From the NCBI GenBank assembly GCA_031553805.1, contig JAVBLC010000018.1, positions 1-64,000 on the forward strand: 64,000 nt of DNA, read 5' to 3'. The notes below the pieces were generated by a model, which searched no databases, was not told the origin of the DNA, and worked only from the letters and a program-made list of their open reading frames with translations. This stretch comes from JAITVB01 sp031553805. GTDB lineage: Bacteria > Bacteroidota > Bacteroidia > Bacteroidales > Rikenellaceae. A program made the position numbers and the translations under genes. Of the stretch, positions 8,677 through 16,554 are shown piece after piece; positions within the stretch are counted from its first letter, which is position 1, and each line of letters begins with the position of its first letter.

Positions 8677-9711
8677 ATGAGAAAAATAGCCATCATGCTC
8701 CTCGGAGCACTTTGGGCCGCCGCCCTGCCGGGCCGGGCCGACGTCACAAAAATCGTAGCCCCCGACGGCTCGGGCGACTACACCACCATTCAGGCCGCTT
8801 TTGACGCCGTACCCGAAAATTTCCAGAACGGAAAATGGATCATCCGCGTCAAACCGGGCCGCTATTACGAAAAAATGACCCTCGCCAAGGGTAAGAACAA
8901 CGTAGTGCTTGTGGGTGAAAACGCCAAGACTACCGTTCTTACCTACAACGATTACGCCGGCAAACCGGGTGTCGGCACCATGCGCTCGCAAAGCGTGGCG
9001 ATCGATGCCGACGACTTCACCGCCTACCGCATCACTTTCGAAAATACTCACCTCAATATCCGCGAACAACCGGGCGAAAACAAACATTCGCAAGGCGTCG
9101 CTCTGCGCGTGGGCGGCGACCGTTGCGCCCTCTACGATTGCCGCTTGATCGGCAACCAAGACACATTCTACGGTTCGGGCAACGGCCGGGTTTATATCAA
9201 GAACTGCTACATCGAGGGCAACGTCGACTTCATCTTCGGCTCATCGGTGATGGTCTTCGATCGTTGCACGATTTACGCCAACCAACACGAAAGCTATATC
9301 GTCGCCCCCCGCACCCGCGAAGGGATGAAATTCGGCTTTGTCTTCCTCCACTGCACGATCAAGGCTAAACCTGTCGGCACGCCCGACCGCGACGGCGTCC
9401 CGTTCGAACATTTTTACCTCGGCCGCCCGTGGCACGACTACCCGCAAACGGTTTACATCCGCTGCCGCGAACCCGAATCGGTACACCCCGACGCCTGGAC
9501 CCTGATGAGCGCCGAACCGCTGCTCTTCGCCGAGTACAAATGCACCGGCCCCGGGGCACGCCCCGACCGCCTGGCCCAACGCAAAATGGGCGGCCGGCAA
9601 CTCACCGATGCCGAAGCCAGCACCTACGCCATCCCCAATATTTTTTCGAAAAACACCTGGAAAGAATATTCCTCCGACTGGCTTCCGGCCTCCCGCTTCC
9701 GGCTGAAATAA
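8677..9711 (+). CDS. Pectinesterase (carbohydrate esterase family 8)
   Basis: A 344-residue secreted pectin methylesterase, which removes methyl esters from homogalacturonan. A signal peptide covers about residues 1-21. The right-handed beta-helix carries the CE8 catalytic motifs: GNQDT with Asp162 and GNVDFIFG with Asp184. The LGRPWHDY segment supplies the conserved Arg and Trp near residue 260. I chose the ATG beginning MRKIAIMLLG. An ATG three codons upstream (8668) is possible. The gene has its own promoter with a structured leader and no pectin genes beside it. Other pectin-linked genes occur at 13.1, 34.2 and 46.3 kb. Length is normal for a single-domain CE8 enzyme. Confidence 0.92.
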   Translation: MRKIAIMLLGALWAAALPGRADVTKIVAPDGSGDYTTIQAAFDAVPENFQNGKWIIRVKPGRYYEKMTLAKGKNNVVLVGENAKTTVLTYNDYAGKPGVGTMRSQSVAIDADDFTAYRITFENTHLNIREQPGENKHSQGVALRVGGDRCALYDCRLIGNQDTFYGSGNGRVYIKNCYIEGNVDFIFGSSVMVFDRCTIYANQHESYIVAPRTREGMKFGFVFLHCTIKAKPVGTPDRDGVPFEHFYLGRPWHDYPQTVYIRCREPESVHPDAWTLMSAEPLLFAEYKCTGPGARPDRLAQRKMGGRQLTDAEASTYAIPNIFSKNTWKEYSSDWLPASRFRLK

Positions 9712-9737
9712 CGGGCCGGGGAGTTGACCTGCTTCAA

Positions 9738-9766
9738 CTGCCGCTTTTTATAAAAAGTGCCAGTCA
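9738..9766 (+). repeat. Partial stem-loop repeat, copy R2
   Basis: Only stem 2 of the dispersed element remains, CCGCTTTTTATAAAAAGTGC and its flanks. The outer pairs are no longer complementary, so this looks like a decayed copy. It sits between two convergent genes. Confidence 0.5.
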
Positions 9767-9793
9767 GAGGCTGCCAATGCCTGGTCTGTCGCC

Positions 9794-11026
9794 TCAGCCG
9801 AAAAAGAGGTAGGCGAAAGAAACGGCGGCGATGAGGCCGGTCAGGTCGGCGATGAGGGAATAGGATAGGGTGTAACGGATTTTTTTGATCGCCACCGAGC
9901 CGAAATAGAGGGCGATGACGTAGAACGTGGTGTCGGTGGTGCCCTGGACGATGCAGACTAAGCGTCCGACCAGCGAGTCGGGGCCGTAGTGGCCCATTGC
10001 GTCGATCATCAGGCCGCGTGCGCCGCTGCCGCTCAGGGGTTTCATCAGCATTGTGGGGATGGCGCCTACCCATCCGGCGTCGAAGCCGCAAGCCACGACG
10101 GCCGATTCGACCCCTCGCATCAGGAAGTCCATCGCCCCCGAAGCGCGGAAAACACCGATCCCGACAAGGATGGCGATCAGGTAGGGAATGATCGTGACGG
10201 CTGTTTTGAACCCGTCCTTGGCGCCGTCGATGAAAGCGTCGTAAACATTGATCCGCTTGCGCAGGCCGGCTACAATGAATCCGCAGATGACCAAGAGCAG
10301 CAGGATGTTCGAGAATGCGGTGGCATACCCCGAAATCGCTTCGCGGTCGAGAGCGGTAAAGAGCCAGACGATGCCGGCGATGGCGGCCAGGATGACGGCG
10401 AGGGGAATCAGCACCGCGCGGTCCCAGAGCCGGATGCGCTGCCGGATGCCGATCAGCGTGATGGCAACGAAAGTCGACACGAAAGTCGCCAACAGGATCG
10501 GGACGAAGACGTCGGCCGGGTTGGCGGCCCCGAGCTGGGCGCGGTACATCAGGATCGTGACCGGGATCAGCGTCAGCCCCGAAGCGTTGATCGCCAGGAA
10601 CATGATCATCGGGTTCGAGGCGGTGTCCTTTTTCGGATTGAGCTCCTGAAGCTGTTGCATCACGTTGAGGCCGATCGGGGTGGCGGCGTTGTCGAGGCCC
10701 AACAGGTTGGCCGAAAAGTTCATAAACATCCGCCCGATCACCGGATGGTCTTTCGGCACTTCGGGAAACAGTTTCCCGAACAGCGGCGCGGCCACGCGGG
10801 CGAAAGAGTCGATCACCCCGCCCCGTTCGCCGACCTTCATAATGCCCAGCCACAGGGCAAGGATGCCGGTCAGTCCGAGCGAAATTTCGAAGCCGGTCTT
10901 GGCCGATGAAAAAGTGGCGTTGATGATTTCCGTAAAGACCTGGGTGTCGCCCGTGAGCAGCAGTTTGCCCACGGCCACGAGCAGGGCCACGAGAAAAAAT
11001 CCGATCCAGATGTAGTTTAATGCCAT
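9794..11026 (-). CDS. Fused SpmA/SpmB nucleoside-recognition membrane protein
   Basis: A 410-residue polytopic inner membrane protein with two Gate (nucleoside recognition) domains. The N-terminal half is SpmA-like, with MFMNFSANLLGLDNAATPIG near residues 100-120. The C-terminal half is SpmB-like, with the IPYLIAILVGIGVFRASG segment near 280 and GTTDTTFYV near 370. In Bacillus the two are separate spore maturation proteins. In Bacteroidetes, which do not sporulate, they occur fused and the function is unknown, possibly small-molecule transport. The start lies 13 bases after the stop of the C26-M19 fusion gene, so the two are probably co-transcribed. Confidence 0.87.
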   Translation of the reverse strand: MALNYIWIGFFLVALLVAVGKLLLTGDTQVFTEIINATFSSAKTGFEISLGLTGILALWLGIMKVGERGGVIDSFARVAAPLFGKLFPEVPKDHPVIGRMFMNFSANLLGLDNAATPIGLNVMQQLQELNPKKDTASNPMIMFLAINASGLTLIPVTILMYRAQLGAANPADVFVPILLATFVSTFVAITLIGIRQRIRLWDRAVLIPLAVILAAIAGIVWLFTALDREAISGYATAFSNILLLLVICGFIVAGLRKRINVYDAFIDGAKDGFKTAVTIIPYLIAILVGIGVFRASGAMDFLMRGVESAVVACGFDAGWVGAIPTMLMKPLSGSGARGLMIDAMGHYGPDSLVGRLVCIVQGTTDTTFYVIALYFGSVAIKKIRYTLSYSLIADLTGLIAAVSFAYLFFG

Positions 11027-11039
11027 TGCTACGTGTGGG

Positions 11040-12890
11040 TTAGTGTGTTGCCGCCGCTTGTATCTGGTCGATCACCCGGCGCAGGTTTCTACCCAGGATT
11101 TTTTCGAGATCAGGTTCATTGTAGCCTCTTCGTAAGAGTTCTACGGTGATGTTGATCAGCTCGTTGGCCCCGTTGCAGCCGGGAATGCCTCCTCCGCCGT
11201 CGAAGTCGGAGCCGATGCCCACAGCGTCGATGCCGGCTACACGGACGACGTGGTCGATGTGGTCTGCGGCGTCCACCAGCGTGGCTTCGTGATCCTTACT
11301 CAAAAAACCGTGGTAGAGGCACACCTGCACCACGCCTCCCCGGGCGGCGATGGCCCGCAGCTGGTCGTCGGTCAGGTTGCGCGGGTGGTCGCACAAGGCA
11401 CGGGCCGAGGAGTGGGATACGATCACCGGCACGGCGCTCTCCTGCAACACGTCCCAAAACGTCGTTTCGGCCGCGTGCGAGAGGTCGACGGCAATCCCCA
11501 GGCGGTTCATTTCGCGCACCGCCTCGCGCCCCAACGGGCTCAATCCGCCGTGTTCGGCCACGCCCGCGGCCGAGTCGCAAAGATCGTTCGCCCCGTTGTG
11601 ACACAGGGTGACATAGATCACGCCCAATTCCCGGAATATCTTTAGATTTTCCAAGTCGCGGCCCAAAGCGTACCCATTTTCGAGGCCGAAGAAGATGGCC
11701 CGTTTCCCGGCACGTTTGAGTGCCTCGGCTTCCGTAAACGTGCGGGCCTGGCCCACCAGTTCAGGGTGCGCGTCGATCATTTCCCGTAAAACGTTCAGGA
11801 TTTCGACGGCGTGGGCGGTGGCTTCGCGGTGTGCGGCTTCGTTGCGCGGCCCCTGGGCGATGTAGGCTACTTCGAAGACGGCGTCGAGATGCCCCTCGGC
11901 CATCTTGGCCAGGTCGACCCGGGCCACGGGGTCGCGGTGGCCGATGTCCATCGGGTCGGGCGTCAGCTTCAGCGCCGGGTCGGTGTCGACGATGGCGTAG
12001 CGGTCGAAGAGCATCGGTGTGTCGGTATGCGAGTCGACCGTCAGGTATTTTTTGTGAATAGTTCTGGCTTGTTTATAGAGGTCCGCTTCTTGGATGAAAA
12101 ACCGGAACAGCGCCTGCATCCCCGGATCGGGGTTGGCCGCCGGGCCGAGGTCGGTCGCGCCTGCCGCCGGGGCAGCCATGTTCTCGGGATGCCACTGCAC
12201 GCCGAAAATGCGCCGCTCGGGAAACGCTTCGATCGCTTCGATCACCCCGTCGGGAGCGACGGCCGTTGCCCGGAAGCCGGGGGCCTCACCCTTGACGGAT
12301 TGATGGTGACGCGAGTTGACTTCGATTTCCATTTTTCCGAAAATGGAGGCCAATACAGAATCTTCAGCCAGCCGCACGGTATGCGCCGGGCGTTCTTTCG
12401 GAATCCCGTCGCCCCACACGGCGTGGTTGAGCGGTGTACCCGGGAATTGTGACGGAATATCCTGAAAAAACTGTCCACCGAAAGCGATATGGATCACCTG
12501 CATCCCGCGGCAAATCCCGAAAACAGGCACCTGGCGGTCGGCCGCCAGCCGGAGCAGCAAAAAATCGTAGGCGTCGCGCAACGGGTTGACGTCAGTCACA
12601 ACGGACAAGGTCGCCTCGCCGAAATAGCGCCCGTCGACGTCCGAGCCGCCCGTAAGGATCAGCCCGTCGATCCGTTCAAGGGCTTCGCGCAGTGCGTCGG
12701 CGTCGGTCGTGGCGGGGATCAGCAACGGAATGCCTCCGGCATCGAGCACCGACTGGATATAAGCGGCGTGCAGACGCGACGTTTCACCATCGATGTTGAC
12801 CGAAAGGCCGATCACCGGTGCGCCCTGTCGTTCGCTCCGGGCGGACGCTCCGTCGGTTGCCGTGTTAAAATCCGTGAATAAATCGCGCAT
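11040..12890 (-). CDS. Fusion of peptidase C26 (gamma-glutamyl hydrolase) and M19 membrane dipeptidase
   Basis: A 616-residue fusion of two hydrolases. Residues 22-265 are a class I glutamine amidotransferase-like C26 domain of the PuuD type. Its triad is visible: Cys127 in FGICRG, then His234 and Glu236 in QWHPE. Residues 280-610 are an M19 renal-dipeptidase domain with the zinc motif DSHTDT (His288, Asp290), DLSHA, VSHSSARAL and GIGSDFDG. Together they could cut gamma-glutamyl bonds and then dipeptides, for example in turnover of glutathione-like or murein-derived peptides. That is inference. There is no signal peptide, so the protein should be cytoplasmic. The SpmA/SpmB gene follows by 13 bases. 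Confidence 0.9.
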   Translation of the reverse strand: MRDLFTDFNTATDGASARSERQGAPVIGLSVNIDGETSRLHAAYIQSVLDAGGIPLLIPATTDADALREALERIDGLILTGGSDVDGRYFGEATLSVVTDVNPLRDAYDFLLLRLAADRQVPVFGICRGMQVIHIAFGGQFFQDIPSQFPGTPLNHAVWGDGIPKERPAHTVRLAEDSVLASIFGKMEIEVNSRHHQSVKGEAPGFRATAVAPDGVIEAIEAFPERRIFGVQWHPENMAAPAAGATDLGPAANPDPGMQALFRFFIQEADLYKQARTIHKKYLTVDSHTDTPMLFDRYAIVDTDPALKLTPDPMDIGHRDPVARVDLAKMAEGHLDAVFEVAYIAQGPRNEAAHREATAHAVEILNVLREMIDAHPELVGQARTFTEAEALKRAGKRAIFFGLENGYALGRDLENLKIFRELGVIYVTLCHNGANDLCDSAAGVAEHGGLSPLGREAVREMNRLGIAVDLSHAAETTFWDVLQESAVPVIVSHSSARALCDHPRNLTDDQLRAIAARGGVVQVCLYHGFLSKDHEATLVDAADHIDHVVRVAGIDAVGIGSDFDGGGGIPGCNGANELINITVELLRRGYNEPDLEKILGRNLRRVIDQIQAAATH

Positions 12891-13111
12891 CGATGTCAGA
12901 AATATGCTGCAAAGTACAAAAAAAACCGGAAACGGTGCAAATTTATTCGGGCATCTCCCCCGCGACGATTGGAGTTTCGGCGGAAATCACTACCTTCGCT
13001 TCCGACCCTCCAGACCTCATAATACCACCGGATCGACACATCCCCGGCTCCTGTTCCGGCCGGATGGTTCCGGTTCTTTGTCCAATAAATCAAACATCAA
13101 AACGATAATTT

Positions 13112-14482
13112 ATGAAAAAACTGTTTCTGATTCTGGCCGGGACGACGCTGGCCGCCAGCGCTGCCGCCCAATCGGCTCCCTGGTACACCCAGGGCAATTT
13201 TGCCCCCGCCACCCGGATCGAATATACGATCGTCAACCCGCTCGCCGTCGAGCGAACCAACTGCCCGGTGGTGATCCCGCGCGAGGCGTTCCCGATGCCC
13301 GACATCCACGAGATGTGGATCACGGTGGTCGATCCGCAGTTGCCGCCAGCCCCGGCCCCGACCAAAGAAGTCCTCGACCGCCAGGGCGGACACCAGCTCC
13401 GCGCCGAAACCAACGGCCACGCCATTTTTCATCAGTTGGACGACTTGGATAAAGACGGCCTGTGGGACGAACTGTTCTTCCAGGTCGATCTGAAGCCGAA
13501 CGAAAAACGCGCCATCTACTTCTACATCGGGCAGAACGACCGCGGCTGGAACGAACACCGCACCCACGCGGCGATCGGCAGCTATGCCCGCCACATCATG
13601 CCTTTCTGGGAAAGTGAAAATATCGGCTGGAAGATCTGGTTCGGCAATAGCGTCGACGTGTTTGCCAAACGCAAACCGATGCTGATGTCGCACCGCCTCT
13701 ATATGGGCAACCTCGACGGTTACGGCGTGGCCTATGAGAACCACGATTACGGTTCGGACATCCAGGGCGTCGACGACAGCTTCGGCGGTGGCGCCGTGTG
13801 CCTGTTCGAAGACCCGGCCAATCCGACCAAGGCGAGCAGCCCCCGCTTCACTCCCGCCCAGGCTGCGCTGGCCACCGGCTCGCGTTTCAACGCGGGGCAG
13901 ATTTCCGATACCCGTTACGCCTACGAGGTAGTCGTCAACGGCCCGCTCCGCTCGATGGTCAGGATCAAGGGACGCAACTGGGATTCGGGCAACGGTTTTT
14001 ATGAGTATGACCAGACTTATACCGCCTATGCCGGTCAGAATTACTGCACCTCACAGGTGACGTTCAATACGTTTAACCCCAAACATCTGGGCGTCTTGCC
14101 CGGTTGCGGCGTGCGCAAGAAACCCAAAGAAGACAATTTTATTCAAAAAGGCGGCCTCGTGATCTCGAGCGGCACCGAAAACATCAAAGACCCCGAGAAC
14201 ATCGACGACCGCGACCCGTGGGCGGTGAAGTTTATCGGTATCTCGCTGATCGTCCCCGACAAGTACAAGCCCGAATACCGTTTCGTGCCGGAATGGCTGG
14301 GGAACCACACGTTTGCCGTGACGCCGGACGACAAGAACAGCTACGAGTTTATGCTTATCGTCGGTTGGTCGGAAGGGGTGGTTTATAACAACAAGGCTGA
14401 TTTCAATGCGTATGCTGAGAAGACGTCGTTGGAGTATAATAATCCTGTTGTACCGCAGTTTGTAAAGCAGGAAAAGAAATAG
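13112..14482 (+). CDS. DUF4861 family secreted protein
   Basis: A 456-residue protein with a signal peptide (MKKLFLILAGTT, cleavage near AAAQS) and a single DUF4861 body. Recognisable parts are the early WITVVDPQ strand, the DLDKDGLWDELFFQVDL segment near residue 115, and GSDIQGVDDSFGGGA near 215. The family is frequent in Bacteroidetes pectin and uronate gene clusters beside polysaccharide lyases, and a role in uronide processing has been suggested but not shown. Here it stands alone, with a leader of about 110 bases and a near-consensus box TACCTTCG at 12991-12998. The link with the pectinesterase 3.4 kb upstream is by family habit only. Confidence 0.82.
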   Translation: MKKLFLILAGTTLAASAAAQSAPWYTQGNFAPATRIEYTIVNPLAVERTNCPVVIPREAFPMPDIHEMWITVVDPQLPPAPAPTKEVLDRQGGHQLRAETNGHAIFHQLDDLDKDGLWDELFFQVDLKPNEKRAIYFYIGQNDRGWNEHRTHAAIGSYARHIMPFWESENIGWKIWFGNSVDVFAKRKPMLMSHRLYMGNLDGYGVAYENHDYGSDIQGVDDSFGGGAVCLFEDPANPTKASSPRFTPAQAALATGSRFNAGQISDTRYAYEVVVNGPLRSMVRIKGRNWDSGNGFYEYDQTYTAYAGQNYCTSQVTFNTFNPKHLGVLPGCGVRKKPKEDNFIQKGGLVISSGTENIKDPENIDDRDPWAVKFIGISLIVPDKYKPEYRFVPEWLGNHTFAVTPDDKNSYEFMLIVGWSEGVVYNNKADFNAYAEKTSLEYNNPVVPQFVKQEKK

Positions 14483-14513
14483 GTGCGTCACCACGCGGGG
14501 AGATTTTTCTGAG

Positions 14514-14690
14514 TAAAGGGAGTCTCAGGAAAGCAAAGCTTTCCCAAAAAGTTTTTGCGGCGCTTTTTATAAAAAGCGCCAGTACCCTCGGCCTAGCCAA
14601 TGCGCGGAGGCCAACGCTCTCAGAGATTTTTATGCAAGAACCGGCCCCTTAGAGGTTGCCTCCCAATGTATAAATCTCCTGTGCGCGGGC
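14514..14690 (+). repeat. Dispersed three-stem repeat, copy R3
   Basis: Stem 1 is GGAAAGC (14528-14534) with GCTTTCC (14538-14544). Stem 2 is GGCGCTTTTT with AAAAAGCGCC (14559-14580). The third arm, AGAGATTTTTATGC, is present, but its partner has decayed to TATAAATCTCC. It lies downstream of the DUF4861 gene. Confidence 0.75.
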
Positions 14691-14698
14691 CAAAAAAT

Positions 14699-14730
14699 AA
14701 AACCCGGCGGGCTTTTGCCCACCGGGTTTT
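14699..14730. terminator. Bidirectional terminator hairpin
   Basis: AAAACCCGG and GGGC pair with GCCC and CCGGGTTTT around a TTTT loop, with T-rich ends on both strands. It can end both the DUF4861 transcript and the minus-strand DUF5684 transcript. Confidence 0.75.
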
Positions 14731-14757
14731 ATCTTGAATTTTAGTTCTGACGACGAC

Positions 14758-15233
14758 TTACAGGTAAGCCGCCCCCTCCGGCAGTGGGGCCCGGTAGTGG
14801 TTTTTGTTGTCAAAGGCCAGGATTGCCCAGAAGATGGCCGGCATCAGTATCAACCCCAATCCGAATCACTTGATGTAACCGAATGCCTCGGCCAGGGCGA
14901 AATAAATCCTGAACTCGTAGACAATTCCAACGATGAGCGTCGCAAAACACAGTGCGCCGAAGAGTACGAGCGCAGCTTCCACCGACGCTCCGTGCTCTTG
15001 TAATACCGCAAAATAGAGGAACGCCCCGGTGGTCAGCAGCGGCAGCACGATCCACCACACGAGCCAAACCATCGGTTTGCCCACGATCGTAGCATCACCA
15101 CGCTAGCGTAGATGGGAATAAGCCCCTCCCATCCCCGTCGGCCGGCCTTGACATAAATCCGCCAGGCACAGACGAGCATAAAGAGGATGAGCAGCAGGCC
15201 GAACCCTCAGTAAAAGAACATAAATGGCCACAA
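14758..15233 (-). pseudogene. Decayed second copy of a DUF5684 membrane protein
   Basis: This minus-strand segment aligns along its length with the intact DUF5684 gene directly upstream but cannot be read through. The first part reads WPFMFFY, stop, GFGLLLILF, then WRIYVKAGRRGWEGLIPIY. A single base is missing near 15089, where the intact copy has VVLLQTLKKP and this one resumes in another frame as IVGKPMVW. The last part reads AFGYIK, stop, FGLGLILMPAIFWAILAFDN. Both stops are TGA (15207-15209 and 14866-14868). The second aligns with Trp in the intact copy, so TGG to TGA is the likely change. Two nonsense changes and a frameshift make it a true pseudogene, born by tandem duplication. Confidence 0.85.
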
Positions 15234-15265
15234 GTGGACGAGGATTTCTTCCCTCTCGCGTTCCT

Positions 15266-15874
15266 TTATGCTTCGCCGTCGCCTCTTGAGATTTCCGAAA
15301 CGTCAGCGGCTGCGCGTGGTTGCGGAGTTTCAACGGCTTTCGGCGCCTCAGGAATTTCGGGAGCTTTGGGCGTTTCGGGCGCAGCTTCCGCCGGTGCCAG
15401 TTGGCCGGGCGCGGTAAACTGGTTGTTGTCAAAGGCCAGGATACCCCAGAACACAACGCCCAGCAGGATCAGCCCCAGGGTAAACCACACGCTGTAGCCG
15501 AACGACACCGATAAGGTATTGTAAAGCTTGATCGCGAAAACAAGAGAAACGATCGCCGCCGCAAAAAACAGCAGCGCAACCAGCCCGAATCCGCCCATTG
15601 CAGCGGCAGACCCGCTGGTCGCCATGGCGATAGCTCCGGCCAGATAAAAAGGCATCACGGCCAGCGGCAACAATAGCCACAGCAGCCAGATCATCGGCTT
15701 CTTCAATGTCTGTAGCAGCACGACCATGTTGTAAATGGGAATAATTCCCTCCCAGCCCTGGCGGCCCATCTTGGTGAAAATGCGCCACATACAGATGAAC
15801 ATAAAGACAATCACCGCCATGTAGAAGAACCAGTAGGTGATCAAAAGCGAAGCAATAATGTTGGTAGGATCCAT
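15266..15874 (-). CDS. DUF5684 inner membrane protein
   Basis: A 202-residue protein with four likely membrane segments in residues 5-165, followed by a Pro/Ala/Glu-rich cytoplasmic tail of about 40 residues. The DUF5684 signature is clear after the first membrane segment: MWRIFTKMGRQGWEGIIPIY, residues 29-48. Function is unknown. Some relatives are annotated as signal-peptidase-associated or membrane scaffold proteins, which I cannot support here. A decayed tandem copy lies directly downstream. The V-ATPase operon ends about 0.2 kb upstream behind a strong terminator, so this gene must have its own promoter, which I could not identify. Confidence 0.82.
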   Translation of the reverse strand: MDPTNIIASLLITYWFFYMAVIVFMFICMWRIFTKMGRQGWEGIIPIYNMVVLLQTLKKPMIWLLWLLLPLAVMPFYLAGAIAMATSGSAAAMGGFGLVALLFFAAAIVSLVFAIKLYNTLSVSFGYSVWFTLGLILLGVVFWGILAFDNNQFTAPGQLAPAEAAPETPKAPEIPEAPKAVETPQPRAAADVSEISRGDGEA

Positions 15875-15981
15875 ATTGTTAAAAAATTTTTGGTGAATGA
15901 TTTGATTCGAAGATATGTATTTTTTGAAAAACTACGGTGGAAAGTTTCAACATTTTTTCAGGAGCGGTTGGCGAAAACACG

Positions 15982-16020
15982 AGAGCACCCCGGGACAACG
16001 GTTGTCCCGGGGTGCTCTCG
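15982..16020. terminator. Strong 19-bp hairpin ending the V-ATPase operon
   Basis: GAGAGCACCCCGGGACAAC at 15982-16000 pairs perfectly with 16002-16020 around a single base. On the minus strand it follows the K subunit gene by 47 bases and is followed by GTGTTTTCG. The T-run is weak but the stem is very stable. Confidence 0.7.
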
Positions 16021-16066
16021 TTCTCTCCGCAAGGCGCCGTTTGCACGGGCTCAGGTGAAGAAAGGC

Positions 16067-16513
16067 TTACAGTGCGAGGTTGATCAGGAAGACGCCCGCG
16101 ATCGCCAGAATGGCGTAGAGTTCAGGGAATGCAGCCAGGATCAGCGTGTTGGCAAACACGTTGTGGCCGTTACTCATCGCCGCGATCCCGTTGGCACACA
16201 ACTGGCCCTGGCGGACGCTGCTGAAGAAGCCCACGAACCCCATCAACAAGCCTGCGCCGAGGATTCCTGCCGCCTGCAACATGGTGATGTCGGGCGTCAG
16301 CTTCGACGAAACCATGAAGTAGCTTACGAACCCGTAGAGGCCCTGGCTGCCCGGCATCGCACAAAGGATCATGTAGCTGCCGAAAGCCGAACTGTTTTTT
16401 TTCAGGGCGCCCACCGCGGCATTTCCGCTGATCGTCACTCCGTAGGAGCTGCCGACCCCCGAAAGTCCCACCATGAAGGCGATCCCGATGTAGGCAATTA
16501 CAATAGGTGTCAT
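16067..16513 (-). CDS. ntpK: V-type ATPase subunit K (rotor ring proteolipid)
   Basis: A 148-residue proteolipid made of two fused hairpins (four membrane helices), each with the Gly-rich first helix of the family. It forms the rotor ring that carries ions across the inner membrane. The ion site can be read by alignment with the Na+ ring of Enterococcus hirae NtpK. Ser56 and Gln57 (MPGSQGLYGF) match Thr64 and Gln65, Gln102 (RQGQ) matches Gln110, and Glu131 (FPELYAI) matches Glu139, all with a constant offset of 8. This favours Na+ over H+ as coupling ion, which is inference. It is the last gene of the operon. Confidence 0.93.
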   Translation of the reverse strand: MTPIVIAYIGIAFMVGLSGVGSSYGVTISGNAAVGALKKNSSAFGSYMILCAMPGSQGLYGFVSYFMVSSKLTPDITMLQAAGILGAGLLMGFVGFFSSVRQGQLCANGIAAMSNGHNVFANTLILAAFPELYAILAIAGVFLINLAL

Positions 16514-16554
16514 AGATTTGAAATTTTAGTTAAACATTTTTATGGTTTTTGTTT

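Noticed and set aside
9624..10853. 409-residue Arg/Pro/His-rich minus-strand frame
   Set aside because: It is an out-of-frame shadow of the SpmA/SpmB gene, caused by high GC.
14758..15233. TGA read as Trp or selenocysteine in the second DUF5684 copy
   Set aside because: A one-base loss is also present, and other genes here end in TGA, so a pseudogene is simpler.
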